Assembly (NCBI RefSeq): GCF_015500095.1 | Contig: NZ_CP062983.1 | Location: forward strand, 806,001 to 870,000 | DNA length: 64,000 nucleotides | From: Phototrophicus methaneseepsis | GTDB lineage: Bacteria > Chloroflexota > Anaerolineae > Aggregatilineales > Phototrophicaceae | Reading direction: 5' to 3' | Shown: positions 54,078 to 62,217 of the stretch, piece after piece | Layout: each line of letters opens with the position of its first letter | How positions within the stretch are numbered: position 1 is the first letter of the stretch | Position numbers and translations under genes: made by a program | The notes under the pieces: model-generated | Databases searched by the model: none | The model's input: the letters and a program-made list of their open reading frames with translations, nothing else | What the model was told of the DNA's origin: nothing

Positions 54078-54641
54078 GTGCCTATCTTACAAGTTGTCAT
54101 CTTCCAGGGCACGGGCGGCGTTTACAATATGGCGCATGAGTACTATGGTGAATCGGCTCTTGTTCGAGCCGGCCATGTTGGTGTTATTGGTGTCGTTGAG
54201 AATCAAATACTTGGATTTCATCCTACCCCAGAAGAGGTAGAGTCTATGGGTGGTGAAGCGGCCCTTCTAGAATATCTTAAAGGGCACGACCAATCTGATG
54301 ACCGTAGATCTGTCAAGGGTTGTTTACAGGATGATACCGAATATTTCTACCGGGCCTATGAGTTGGCAGAGGAAACAAATGGCCGAACAACTGTTTATAT
54401 GTATGAGGTAGAGATTCAAGCTTTTACTATGCAGGAAATACTAACATGGTATACTAATCGCAAAATTAAGCTCTATAGCTTTCCCGACGGCGCTGGTGAA
54501 TTCCAATATGACGTCAGTAATTGCGCAACATTCTGGTTGGCTTACTTCGGGATACCGCTCCCGGTACGAACGGGACGTATCAAGCTGTTGGTAGAAAAAA
54601 TGCAGATAGAGGATTATAGCCTATGGCAGCCAAACGCTTAA
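54078..54641 (+). CDS. Unknown protein with permuted papain-like Cys/His layout
   Basis: 187 residues from GTG at 54078, with GGAGG five bases upstream; a GTG at 54072 overlaps that ribosome site. RAGHVGVIGVVENQILGFHP places His33 in a strand hairpin, and YDVSNCATFWLAYFGIPLP places Cys149 at the start of a late helix. That His-first, Cys-last order, with the Cys followed by a hydrophobic helix, is typical of permuted NlpC/P60-LRAT-like enzymes, which cleave amide or acyl bonds and include toxins. A 240-nt sample has 103 G/C (43%), well below the neighbours, so it is probably acquired. Its stop overlaps the next gene. Confidence 0.5.
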   Translation: MPILQVVIFQGTGGVYNMAHEYYGESALVRAGHVGVIGVVENQILGFHPTPEEVESMGGEAALLEYLKGHDQSDDRRSVKGCLQDDTEYFYRAYELAEETNGRTTVYMYEVEIQAFTMQEILTWYTNRKIKLYSFPDGAGEFQYDVSNCATFWLAYFGIPLPVRTGRIKLLVEKMQIEDYSLWQPNA

Positions 54642-54955
54642 AAATGCAGGACATGCAAGAGCCTGAAGAAAACAAGCAAGAGCGTGAAAATTACACAGAC
54701 GAAGTCGCAGTACGACTTGGTTATCCGAATGCGATGGTTCTTCGTTTGGCTGATCGTTTGAGTGAGCTTGCAGGTTGTTGGCGTAAGACAAGAGATGTTC
54801 AATATGTCGACGATTATCGAGAAGTCTTGTTGAAGATGATTGAAAACGGGTATAATCTTGCGAATCTGCCGATTCCGTCTCAGTTACCCGATGAACTTAT
54901 GCCTTCCAAAGAGGAGCTAGAGCTTCTCACGCCTTTTCGTCAAAATCGTCGTTGA
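54623..54955 (+). CDS. Unknown small protein, partner of the preceding gene
   Basis: 110 residues, acidic and helical, with a charged N-terminus (EPEENKQERENYTDEV) and LADRLSELAGCWRKTRDVQY, then a Pro-rich end. No family recognised. It starts inside the preceding gene (19-base overlap, GAGG upstream), so the two are translated together; in a toxin-immunity or enzyme-chaperone pair this is where the second member would sit. No biochemical evidence is visible. A strong terminator follows 44 bases after the stop. Confidence 0.5.
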   Translation: MAAKRLKMQDMQEPEENKQERENYTDEVAVRLGYPNAMVLRLADRLSELAGCWRKTRDVQYVDDYREVLLKMIENGYNLANLPIPSQLPDELMPSKEELELLTPFRQNRR

Positions 54956-54999
54956 GTCATGATTTGACTTAAACTCCGTAACGCTGACTAGAAACGAAC

Positions 55000-55028
55000 A
55001 GCCCAGCCCATCGCTGGGCTATTTTATT
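55000..55028 (+). terminator. Intrinsic terminator
   Basis: AGCCCAGC/GCTGGGCT, eight bp with a five-base loop (55000-55020), followed by ATTTTATT. It ends the low-G+C gene pair and separates it from the ABC-F leader. Confidence 0.85.
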
Positions 55029-55105
55029 CTCTGATAGAAGCTCTGTAGTAGAAGTCCTGTTTAGGCATTCAATCAATACGCAGCTTGCCCCAAATGAGCA
55101 AACAC

Positions 55106-55134
55106 TTGACACAATGCGTATATCCTGTCACACT
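55106..55134 (+). promoter_or_regulatory. Candidate promoter of the ABC-F leader
   Basis: TTGACA at 55106-55111 is a perfect minus-35; at 17 bases lies CACACT (55129-55134), a poor minus-10. The start point would be near 55141, about 60 bases before the first mini-ORF. Confidence 0.4.
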
Positions 55135-55202
55135 GTATGGGTCATGGCGGGTCAGGAGACGGCTCCCCGTGATTACTTGTCAGTCGAACCAAGGTGGTGA
55201 TC

Positions 55203-55226
55203 ATGGCCGGTCGCAGCAACGCATAA
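55203..55226 (+). CDS. Leader mini-ORF 1 upstream of ABC-F gene
   Basis: Seven codons, MAGRSNA, then stop. AAGGTGG, nearly the full anti-ribosome sequence, lies seven bases before the ATG, far stronger than the sites of most genes here. The stop overlaps the start of the next mini-ORF (TAATG), so ribosomes can pass directly to it. Such strong initiation on a very short frame is typical of translational leader peptides. Confidence 0.5.
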   Translation: MAGRSNA

Positions 55227-55288
55227 TGACGATTTTCTGGCATCCTGTACCGGGCTGCCGGGGCTTCCCATTGGTATTGCTGCTGTGA
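55226..55288 (+). CDS. Leader mini-ORF 2 upstream of ABC-F gene
   Basis: Twenty codons, MTIFWHPVPGCRGFPLVLLL, then TGA, coupled by TAATG to mini-ORF 1. It ends 51 bases before a strong terminator hairpin. The hydrophobic Leu-rich end and internal Pro and Trp codons would suit ribosome stalling by a drug or by low charged tRNA. Its existence as a peptide is inferred from the strong upstream ribosome site and the gene context. Confidence 0.5.
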   Translation: MTIFWHPVPGCRGFPLVLLL

Positions 55289-55339
55289 CATGGCATGGCC
55301 TGCTTCAGGCTGAGGACAACACAACGCATCAGGCGATTT

Positions 55340-55376
55340 AACGCCGCATGGGTTTATAGCCCTGTGCGGCGTTTTT
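55340..55376 (+). terminator. Terminator/attenuator in the ABC-F leader
   Basis: AACGCCGCA/TGCGGCGTT with an inner GGG/CCC pair, followed by T5 (55372-55376). It lies between the mini-ORFs and the ABC-F start at 55454, so it can shut the gene off. GGCG at 55332-55335 can pair with CGCC at 55342-55345, inside the terminator's left arm, giving a possible competing antiterminator. Confidence 0.7.
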
Positions 55377-55453
55377 GATTCCCGATGCTGCCTGCGCTGT
55401 CATCGGTGCAGGCTAACATAACCCAACAGCCAAGCATGGAGAGAGAACCACCT

Positions 55454-57085
55454 ATGTTACAAGTTTCAAAACTGAGCCAGCGATTCGCTGGTGCCATGGA
55501 TTACACACTCAAAGATGTCTCATTTGTGGTCAACGCAGGGGAACGCCTGGGTGTGGTTGGCCCTAACGGCAGTGGCAAATCCACACTGCTGAAGTGCATC
55601 ACAGGCGAGCTGACCCCGGATAGCGGCAGCGTCCAGCTACAGACGGGGGCGCGCCTGAGTTATCTGGCGCAGGGGCTCACGCTTGATGATGAGACGACCC
55701 TCTATCATGCCCTCTTCCCGCAGGCAGTGGCGTTGCAAGCCGCCGAAGCGGAGATTGAACGATTGTCTGTTGCGATGGCAGAAGGCGACGAGATGGATAT
55801 GGACGCGTATAGCGTCGCCCTGGAACGGTTGTCCATGCTGGCTGATATCATCGACGAAGGGGCTGCTGTGCGCACCCTGGCCGAGCTGAACCTGGATGTG
55901 GGCCTGGATTGGCCTGTAGGCGCGCTTAGTGGCGGCCAGAAGACGCGCCTCATGCTGGCGCGTGCCCTGCTCAGTAAGCCCCAATTGCTGGTGTTGGATG
56001 AACCGACCAACCATCTCGATGTGCATGCGCTCGACTGGCTGGAAAATTGGCTTCAGCACTTCGGCGGGGCTGTTGTCATCGTCAGCCATGACCGCTCGTT
56101 TCTGGATCGCATCGCTACTCACATTCTGGCGCTGGATGCTGATACGCACACCGCACGCTACTTAGCAGGCAACTACACCCATTATCTGGAGACCATCGCC
56201 TACGAACGTGACCAGCAGTGGTCCCAATGGCGCGACCAGGAAGTCGAAATTGAGCGCATGAAGCAAGATGTTCAGCGTGTGATGGACCGTGCCAACAAGA
56301 AAGAAGCCTCAACTCAGCATGATTTTCATCGTGCGCGGGCGAAACAACTTATGCGCAAGGCCAAAGCGCGGGAAACGCGCCTTGAACGCTATATCGAGAG
56401 CGAAGACCGTGTGGAGAAGCCCCAACAGAATTGGGATGTGAAGATCGACTTCGACCAAATGCCACGCGCTTATGGCGAAGTGGTTGTGCTGGAAGATGCC
56501 GCTATTGGCTACGATAAGCCGCTGATCACGGGCATCGACGCGATTGTGCAGGGTGAGGATCGCATTGCGATCATGGGGCCGAATGGCGCGGGGAAATCGA
56601 CACTTGTGAAGACCATCATGGGCGAATTGGCCCCACTGAGCGGCATTGTCCGCTTAGGGGGTGGCGTCAAGGCGGGTTATCTGGCACAGGAACAAGACAT
56701 CCTCACGCCGGAGGAGACGCCCCTCACGACATTACAAAATGCTGTCACCATGAGCGAAACAGACGCACGCTCCTTCCTGCACTTCTTCCTGTTTGTAGGG
56801 GATGATGCCCTGCGGCGGAATGCTTTGCTCAGCTACGGTGAGCGTGCCCGTTTGATGCTGGCGCTCCTTGTAGCGCGTGGCTGCAATCTATTGGTGCTGG
56901 ACGAGCCGCTGAACCACCTGGACCTCACCTCGCGCGAGCAGTTCGAGCAGGCTTTGCAGAACTATCCGGGGGCGCTGCTGGTCGTCAGCCATGATCGCTG
57001 GTTTATGGAGCATGTCGCCACGCAAATCTGGCAGATTGGCGATGGTGCATTTAAGATCGACTATCCAATTCGGGAGTTACAATGA
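55454..57085 (+). CDS. ABC-F family ATPase (ribosome-associated)
   Basis: 543 residues, two ABC domains and no membrane part. Domain 1 has GPNGSGKST, LSGGQKTRLMLARALLSKPQ and LVLDEPTNHLD; domain 2 has GPNGAGKST, LSYGERARLM and LVLDEPLNHLD. Between them is the long charged linker helix pair (about residues 255-320) that reaches into the ribosome. ABC-F proteins clear antibiotics from the ribosome or rescue stalled translation. The start at 55454 (AGAGAG upstream) gives the family-typical MLQVSKLSQRF. The upstream leader makes drug-responsive control likely. The next gene overlaps by four bases. Confidence 0.9.
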   Translation: MLQVSKLSQRFAGAMDYTLKDVSFVVNAGERLGVVGPNGSGKSTLLKCITGELTPDSGSVQLQTGARLSYLAQGLTLDDETTLYHALFPQAVALQAAEAEIERLSVAMAEGDEMDMDAYSVALERLSMLADIIDEGAAVRTLAELNLDVGLDWPVGALSGGQKTRLMLARALLSKPQLLVLDEPTNHLDVHALDWLENWLQHFGGAVVIVSHDRSFLDRIATHILALDADTHTARYLAGNYTHYLETIAYERDQQWSQWRDQEVEIERMKQDVQRVMDRANKKEASTQHDFHRARAKQLMRKAKARETRLERYIESEDRVEKPQQNWDVKIDFDQMPRAYGEVVVLEDAAIGYDKPLITGIDAIVQGEDRIAIMGPNGAGKSTLVKTIMGELAPLSGIVRLGGGVKAGYLAQEQDILTPEETPLTTLQNAVTMSETDARSFLHFFLFVGDDALRRNALLSYGERARLMLALLVARGCNLLVLDEPLNHLDLTSREQFEQALQNYPGALLVVSHDRWFMEHVATQIWQIGDGAFKIDYPIRELQ

Positions 57086-58011
57086 GCGAGATCGTGTTTC
57101 AAGCTCGGATGTATACCAGCAATGAGGATATGGCGCGCATTCAGGATGCGAATGCACGTTGGGCACAGATAGCGGGTAGTTCCCTGGGGTATATTCACTC
57201 CGGGGATATTGCCCATCGCCTGGGGAATGGCATGCGCCATACAACCCTGCCGCTCACGGAACTGGTACGCATCTTTGAGCAGGATGGCGAGATCGTCGGC
57301 TGGCTGGTGCTATACCCGCACTGGTGCTCATTTGAAGTGCAGGCGCACCCGCATTACCATGGCGGCGATCTCTATCGCCGTATGGTGGACTGGGTTGAAG
57401 AATGGCTCATCGCGTATATTCAGCGCACGCCGGACGCAGAAAAAGCCCTCTACTGGGATGTTTTCCAGGAGGATGAAGTGACGGAACAAATCGCTGCTGA
57501 ACACGGCTATACACTCAGTGATAAAGGCTATCGCTATATCACGCGTTCGCTGAGCGACCCCCTGCCGGATAGCACCCTGCCGGAAGGCTTTTATATACGT
57601 CCCACATTGGGCGTCCAGGAAGTGGACCGCCTGATAGAAGTGCACAGCGGTGCTTTCAACTCCACATGGACGCGAGAGCAGTACCTCAAGGTGATGCATG
57701 GTCCTGGTTACGATGCTGAACATGAAATGCTCGTTGTTGGGCCGGATGGTCGCTTTGCTGCATTCTGCATTTATTGGTTGGACGGCATCAACAAGACGGC
57801 ACTTTTCGAGCCAGTTGGCACGCACAAAGATTTCCATCGCCAGGGTATGGGGCGCGCCCTGATGGCGGCGACGATGCAGCGGATGCGGGCAGAGGGGGCA
57901 GAAACGGCCATTGTATGGCATGAACTGAGCAATCCGGCTTCTACAGGCCTCTATACGGCGATGGGCTTCTTGCCGAAGTATACGATTCGGGAGATGAAGC
58001 GGTCCCTGTAA
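57082..58011 (+). CDS. Double-domain GNAT acetyltransferase
   Basis: 309 residues in two GNAT units: an N-terminal degenerate one (GEIVGWLVLYPHWCSFEVQA, HPHYHGGDLYRRMVDWVEEW) and a C-terminal complete one (MLVVGPDGRFAAFCIYWLDG, then FEPVGTHKDFHRQGMGRALM with QGMGRA as the acetyl-CoA loop, and STGLYTAMGF). Two-unit GNATs of this kind acetylate aminoglycosides (AAC(2')-like), mycothiol precursors or other amines. It is translationally coupled to the ABC-F gene and thus under the same leader, which would fit a resistance or stress operon. Confidence 0.8.
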   Translation: MSEIVFQARMYTSNEDMARIQDANARWAQIAGSSLGYIHSGDIAHRLGNGMRHTTLPLTELVRIFEQDGEIVGWLVLYPHWCSFEVQAHPHYHGGDLYRRMVDWVEEWLIAYIQRTPDAEKALYWDVFQEDEVTEQIAAEHGYTLSDKGYRYITRSLSDPLPDSTLPEGFYIRPTLGVQEVDRLIEVHSGAFNSTWTREQYLKVMHGPGYDAEHEMLVVGPDGRFAAFCIYWLDGINKTALFEPVGTHKDFHRQGMGRALMAATMQRMRAEGAETAIVWHELSNPASTGLYTAMGFLPKYTIREMKRSL

Positions 58012-58169
58012 AAAGGCATCCTGACCCGGCGACTTGGGTATGTCGTTATGTAGGGCGGATAGGCTTTATTTAAAACAGACGTATATCGAACCTATCCAGG
58101 GTATGCTTCGTATATAAAAATGAAGTGGCTTTAAACACACGGCTGTTTGATGTGAGGGGAGCAAAACAC

Positions 58170-58265
58170 ATGAGCATTACAATCTACGTTGGCGGCGGCA
58201 GCAAGAACAAGGACGACAAAGACAAGCAGCAATCCCAGAATAAACGCAAGGGCCTTTCTGCTTGA
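58170..58265 (+). CDS. 31-residue small basic/acidic protein
   Basis: A 32-codon frame starting MSITIYVGGGSKNKDDKDKQ and ending KRKGLSA. GGGGAG lies eight bases before the ATG, a strong ribosome site, in an otherwise gene-free 370-base gap. A short strand (SITIYVG) is followed by a Gly hinge and an alternating Lys/Asp tail. No family is known to me. The strong site and clean frame make it more credible than a random small frame. Confidence 0.45.
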   Translation: MSITIYVGGGSKNKDDKDKQQSQNKRKGLSA

Positions 58266-58283
58266 TCCCGACCTCAAGGTTAA

Positions 58284-58342
58284 AGGCGCTTTCCGCACAA
58301 GGTGCGAAAATACCAGATCGGTATAGGAAGCTGAGAGCGCCT
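58284..58342. ncRNA. Candidate three-way-junction RNA element
   Basis: An outer stem AGGCGCT/AGCGCCT (58284-58290 with 58336-58342) encloses two hairpins, CGCAC-aag-GTGCG (58294-58306) and TACC-agatc-GGTA (58311-58323). All stems are perfect. It lies 18 bases after the 31-codon gene and 39 bases from the convergent stop of the sugar kinase gene. No U-tract follows, so it is not a standard terminator. Confidence 0.35.
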
Positions 58343-58381
58343 CTACACACCTATTTGCCTGACGCTCGCAACGAACCGACC

Positions 58382-59407
58382 TTAATCACCAACACTTTCA
58401 GCGATTTGCAGCGCGTCCAGCATAAGCTTGGGCACATCAAAGCTGCTCGGTAGCTGTGCCCCTCGATATCGAATCACTTCACCGGCAATGACATTTCCAA
58501 AAGCGAGCGCCTGGCGTACAGAGAGGCCCTGTCTCCTGGCTATGAGGAACCCCGCGAGGAAATTATCTCCTGCGCCTGTAGAATCGACGGCTTCAATCTT
58601 CTGGGTAGGCATTAAAAACACATCATTCCCGAACCGAGCGAAGGCCCCGTCTGCGTCCAGGGTAACCACCGCATCAATGGGTGTTTTCATGAGTTCGATT
58701 CTCACCTCATCAAGCGATGCCTCTGGCCCAAGGCCGACCAGCACAGCGACTTGTTCCAGGTTGCCTGCCACCATCTGAGCTTTTGGCGCAAACGTATTGA
58801 AGAATTCTCGGTAGCCTGCAACGATGCCAGTGCCAGCAAGGGCAAGCACAAAGGGTACATTCGCCGCCTCTGCCGCCTGCACACAACGCAACATGGCTGT
58901 TTCGGATTCTGGGCCAAAAGAGAGCGCAATACCATCAAGCAGCACAAGCTCGGCTTTCTGGATGACGTCAAGGTCAACGCGAGCAGGATTCAACAGGGCA
59001 TTTGCCCCATAGGTCAAGATAATCGTGCGCACATCATCTTCATCGTAAAGATAAAAGTCATACCCTGTAACAGCGCCATCTTCAAGCTCACAGAGGAACT
59101 CAAGCGAGGCTTTCTCGCAATTTGTGACAAAAATTCTGCCGAAGGTGTCGTTTCCACCAATCCCCATGAATCCGCAGCTTACCCCCGCACGGGCCAATAG
59201 ATTTGCGGTGTTCCCAACAGACCCACCGCTCGTAGGAACGGGAAGTTCTCCGTGGTTATTCTCAAGCTTGAGGCGAATCGCCTCCATTCGCTCCACAGGG
59301 AGAAGCGAATCACTACCCGGTGTAAGGCCCACTTCACGGAGTTCAGCATGGCTAGAGGGCAGGTCTATACCCACAGTAACAGCGCCCAGTGCGACGATAG
59401 AAGTCAT
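58382..59407 (-). CDS. PfkB-family carbohydrate/nucleoside kinase
   Basis: 341 residues. The N-terminal motif GGSVGNTANLLARAG and the C-terminal active-site motif AVDSTGAGDNFLAGFL (catalytic Asp near residue 290) define the ribokinase/adenosine kinase family. VTLDADGAFARFGNDV is the ATP-side strand. It phosphorylates a sugar or nucleoside; 2-keto-3-deoxygluconate, ribose and adenosine are the common choices and cannot be separated here. It stands alone on the minus strand. Confidence 0.88.
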   Translation of the reverse strand: MTSIVALGAVTVGIDLPSSHAELREVGLTPGSDSLLPVERMEAIRLKLENNHGELPVPTSGGSVGNTANLLARAGVSCGFMGIGGNDTFGRIFVTNCEKASLEFLCELEDGAVTGYDFYLYDEDDVRTIILTYGANALLNPARVDLDVIQKAELVLLDGIALSFGPESETAMLRCVQAAEAANVPFVLALAGTGIVAGYREFFNTFAPKAQMVAGNLEQVAVLVGLGPEASLDEVRIELMKTPIDAVVTLDADGAFARFGNDVFLMPTQKIEAVDSTGAGDNFLAGFLIARRQGLSVRQALAFGNVIAGEVIRYRGAQLPSSFDVPKLMLDALQIAESVGD

Positions 59408-59576
59408 TTACACCCCTTTATCAAAACGAGTATTTCATTATTCTATAGAAACTTCTTCTGATTCAGAAACATGGATTTATGATCATAATTTGCCTGTTTT
59501 GCAGGCTTTTATCCAAAACTGAGGTTACAATATATCTAATCCTCTCGATAGTGGCCCCTGCGCGATGGAGAACGCG

Positions 59577-60023
59577 ATGCGTGAAAAGGTGTATTTTGTC
59601 AGTGACCGCGACCGGATCGCCGTCACCAACAAACGCCTCATCCTGAATAAAACCACCTTCCCGATTTCGCAAATTACATTTGTTGAAACAACCACGGACC
59701 CTGTTCGCAGGCAAAAGGTGGCTCCCTCACCAAGGGCTGGCTACACAACCAAACGCATTGTGAAATATGGCATTCTGAGTTTATTTGCCGTCAGCCTGGT
59801 TCTGGAGCTCCAAAATAAGCTCTTCTTCTTGCTTTCTGTGATGTTGATCTGCCTCTATGTGATTTATGCCTGGGAAGACCCCAGCGCCGATGTGACGCCA
59901 GTCCGGCAGCAGTCGCGCCTGATTATTGGCCTTTCTTCCGGTAAGCAGCGCGTCTTTACGTCAGAAGATACTGAACTGGTCCAGAGCATCGCCAGGGCAA
60001 TGAATACCGTCCTCACGGTTTAA
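59577..60023 (+). CDS. DUF6232-like membrane protein
   Basis: 148 residues from MREKVYF (59577; GGAG six bases upstream; a start four codons earlier lacks a site). RIAVTNKRLILNKTTFPISQ followed by ITFVE is the PH-like strand pattern of DUF6232, then one or two membrane helices (SLFAVSLVLELQNKLFFLLS) and a second short soluble strand region. The family is uncharacterised and widespread in bacteria. Confidence 0.6.
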   Translation: MREKVYFVSDRDRIAVTNKRLILNKTTFPISQITFVETTTDPVRRQKVAPSPRAGYTTKRIVKYGILSLFAVSLVLELQNKLFFLLSVMLICLYVIYAWEDPSADVTPVRQQSRLIIGLSSGKQRVFTSEDTELVQSIARAMNTVLTV

Positions 60024-60110
60024 ACCTCATCAGGGCATTTTCCCTGTTCATGGCCTGCCTTTTGCGCTATGTTGACGCGCATTCATTCAACTGACTGATG
60101 TACACACCCC

Positions 60111-61127
60111 ATGACCAAACACCGCATTTCTTTGATTGCGACAGTGCTCAATGAAGGCGAGAGCATTGACCGCCTGCTCGCCAGCATCGCGGCCCAGACG
60201 CGCCAACCGGATGAAATCATCATCGTGGATGGGGGCAGCCATGACGATACTGTCGCGCGTTTACAATCCCATACCGATACCCTGCCTCTGACTGCGTTGC
60301 AAGCACCCGGCTGTAACATTAGCCAGGGCCGCAATACGGCCCTTGAACATGTCACGGGGGATATTCTGGTGGTGACGGACGCCGGGGTGCGCTTAGCCAA
60401 TGATTGGCTGGAAGTGCTGGTTCAGCCCCTTCTAGATGACCCGGCCCTGGGTGTGGCGGCGGGTTTCTTCGAGGCAGACCCATATACCGTCTTTGAAGCG
60501 GCGATGGGCGCGACGGTGCTGCCGCTGGCGGATGAAATCGACTCGGCCACATTTTTGCCTAGCAGCCGCAGCATAGCCCTGCGCACAGCCTTAGCGCGTC
60601 AGGTTCAGGGCTACCCGGCATGGCTGGACTATTGCGAAGATTTGATCTTTGATCTGCGCCTGAAGCTGCTAAAAGTACCGTTTGCATTCGTGAGGGAGGC
60701 CGTGGCGCACTTCCAACCACGAGGCAGCTTGCGCGCTTTTTATAAGCAGTATTATCTGTATGCGCGTGGTGATGGCAAAGCCGATTTGTGGCGTAAGCGA
60801 CATGCGATCCGCTATATCACCTATCTGGTGGCGCTGCCCCTGGGCTTATATCTGAGTCTGTTTGTGCATCCGGCTTTCTGGCTGTTGCTGCTGTTGGGCG
60901 GGATTGTCTACTTGCGCCAGCCTTATCGCAGGCTGCCGACTGCCATGCAGCGCGCCCCGCGTCGCGATATAGCGGCCTGGGCTTATGCCATCGCGTTGAT
61001 TCCCATCATTCGTGTGGTGGGCGATGTCGCTAAGATGATAGGCTACCCGGCGGGGTGGCGCTGGCGACTTGCGAACAACCCGCCGGATTGGCGGGCTGTT
61101 CCAGAGCGGGCACCTGCAACCCGTTAG
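60111..61127 (+). CDS. Glycosyltransferase family 2
   Basis: 338 residues. GT-A nucleotide-sugar motifs are clear: LIATVLNEGESIDRLLASIA, EIIIVDGGSHDDT, and VTDAGVRLANDWLE where DAG replaces the usual DxD. A later YCEDLIFDLRLK supplies the acceptor-side acidic residue. The last third has two or three hydrophobic segments (VALPLGLYLSLFVHPAFWLL), so the enzyme sits at the cytoplasmic side of the membrane. It likely adds a sugar to a lipid or surface glycan precursor. It ends in a four-base overlap with the convergent reductase gene. Confidence 0.88.
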   Translation: MTKHRISLIATVLNEGESIDRLLASIAAQTRQPDEIIIVDGGSHDDTVARLQSHTDTLPLTALQAPGCNISQGRNTALEHVTGDILVVTDAGVRLANDWLEVLVQPLLDDPALGVAAGFFEADPYTVFEAAMGATVLPLADEIDSATFLPSSRSIALRTALARQVQGYPAWLDYCEDLIFDLRLKLLKVPFAFVREAVAHFQPRGSLRAFYKQYYLYARGDGKADLWRKRHAIRYITYLVALPLGLYLSLFVHPAFWLLLLLGGIVYLRQPYRRLPTAMQRAPRRDIAAWAYAIALIPIIRVVGDVAKMIGYPAGWRWRLANNPPDWRAVPERAPATR

Positions 61128-62062
61128 GGGATGAGAACGATTTTTCCGCGCACATGGCGGTCTTCTAACAGTCGGTGTGCGTCTGCGGCTTGAGAGAGCG
61201 GTATCGTATTCTCTACGGTAGGTTTGAGGATACCATCATCAATTAGCTTCGCGATTTGTACCAACTGTTCGTCACTGGTATGTACCAATATACGCGTCGC
61301 TGTAATGCCCCTCGTGGCGGACTTGGCTTCGTCGGGCTGTCCGGCAATGGTGATGAGAGTGCCACCCGGTTTGACCACGTCAATTGAGCGCTTGAGTGTC
61401 TCGCCACCGACAGCATCAAAGACCATATCCACATCCCTGACGACATCTTCAAAACGAGTCTGAGTGTAATCGATGAATGTATTCACGCCGATTTCCGCCA
61501 GATAGTCGGCATTTTTACCGGAAGCTGTACCAATCACAGTGGCTCCGCGCCACTTGGCGAGCTGTACCGCTATGTGCCCAACACCGCCCGCTGCCGCGTG
61601 AATAAGAATTGTTTGCCCAGCCTGGAGATTCCCTTTTTCAAAGAGGCCCTGCCATGCTGTCAGGGTGACGAGCGGCACAGATGCGGCTGTGATGAGATCA
61701 ATTGACTGCGGCGCGGAGGCAATATGGCCTGGTTTAGCGATGACGTACTCCGCATAAGCGGATCCTGTCTTAGGGAAACTGACCATCCCATAGACCGCAT
61801 CACCTTTAGCGAAGAGACTGTTATCTGGTGCTTGCTCGACGATGCCAGCAACATCCCAGCCCGGTATCCAGGGGAGTTCGTCCTGGCTGATGGAGGTGCC
61901 GCTGCCGCTGCGCGTCTTATAATCGACTGGGTTCACGCCTGCGCCGTGGACGCGGATAAGCACCTCATCACCATGTGGGGTTGGGCGTAGAACTGTTTCG
62001 TATTTGAGGACGTTGACGTCGCCTAATTCATGAATGCGAATAGCTTGCATCTGTTCTGTCAT
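61124..62062 (-). CDS. Quinone oxidoreductase-like NADP-dependent reductase
   Basis: 312 residues of the medium-chain dehydrogenase/reductase family without zinc ligands. GVNPVDYKTRSGSGTSISQD, PGWDVAGIVEQ, ILIHAAAGGVGHIAVQLAKW with the Rossmann AAGGVG loop, and DMVFDAVGGETLKRS are diagnostic of quinone oxidoreductase/zeta-crystallin relatives. Divergent from an HxlR regulator with a palindromic operator between them, so it is probably induced by reactive electrophiles or quinones. Confidence 0.9.
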   Translation of the reverse strand: MTEQMQAIRIHELGDVNVLKYETVLRPTPHGDEVLIRVHGAGVNPVDYKTRSGSGTSISQDELPWIPGWDVAGIVEQAPDNSLFAKGDAVYGMVSFPKTGSAYAEYVIAKPGHIASAPQSIDLITAASVPLVTLTAWQGLFEKGNLQAGQTILIHAAAGGVGHIAVQLAKWRGATVIGTASGKNADYLAEIGVNTFIDYTQTRFEDVVRDVDMVFDAVGGETLKRSIDVVKPGGTLITIAGQPDEAKSATRGITATRILVHTSDEQLVQIAKLIDDGILKPTVENTIPLSQAADAHRLLEDRHVRGKIVLIP

Positions 62063-62147
62063 ATGTTGTTTCTCTCAATTGGCTATGTACTAAGCACAGC
62101 ATATGAAAATATGCCCCAGGATGTAAGTACGCACAATATTGTCTCCA

Positions 62148-62165
62148 AGGGACAAAAATGTCCCT
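62148..62165. promoter_or_regulatory. Palindromic operator between reductase and HxlR genes
   Basis: AGGGACA-aaaa-TGTCCCT, seven-bp perfect arms with a four-base spacer. It overlaps the expected minus-35 of the HxlR gene (minus-10 TACAAT at 62185-62190) and lies 86 bases upstream of the reductase start. Size and position fit an HxlR dimer site. Confidence 0.65.
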
Positions 62166-62184
62166 ATAACCATGTTTGGCATGA

Positions 62185-62190
62185 TACAAT
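62185..62190 (+). promoter_or_regulatory. Minus-10 box of the HxlR gene
   Basis: TACAAT, 27 bases before the ATG at 62218, with the operator covering the minus-35 position. AGGAG follows at about nine bases from the ATG. Confidence 0.5.
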
Positions 62191-62217
62191 TCGCAGAACC
62201 AGCATAGGAGACAGATC

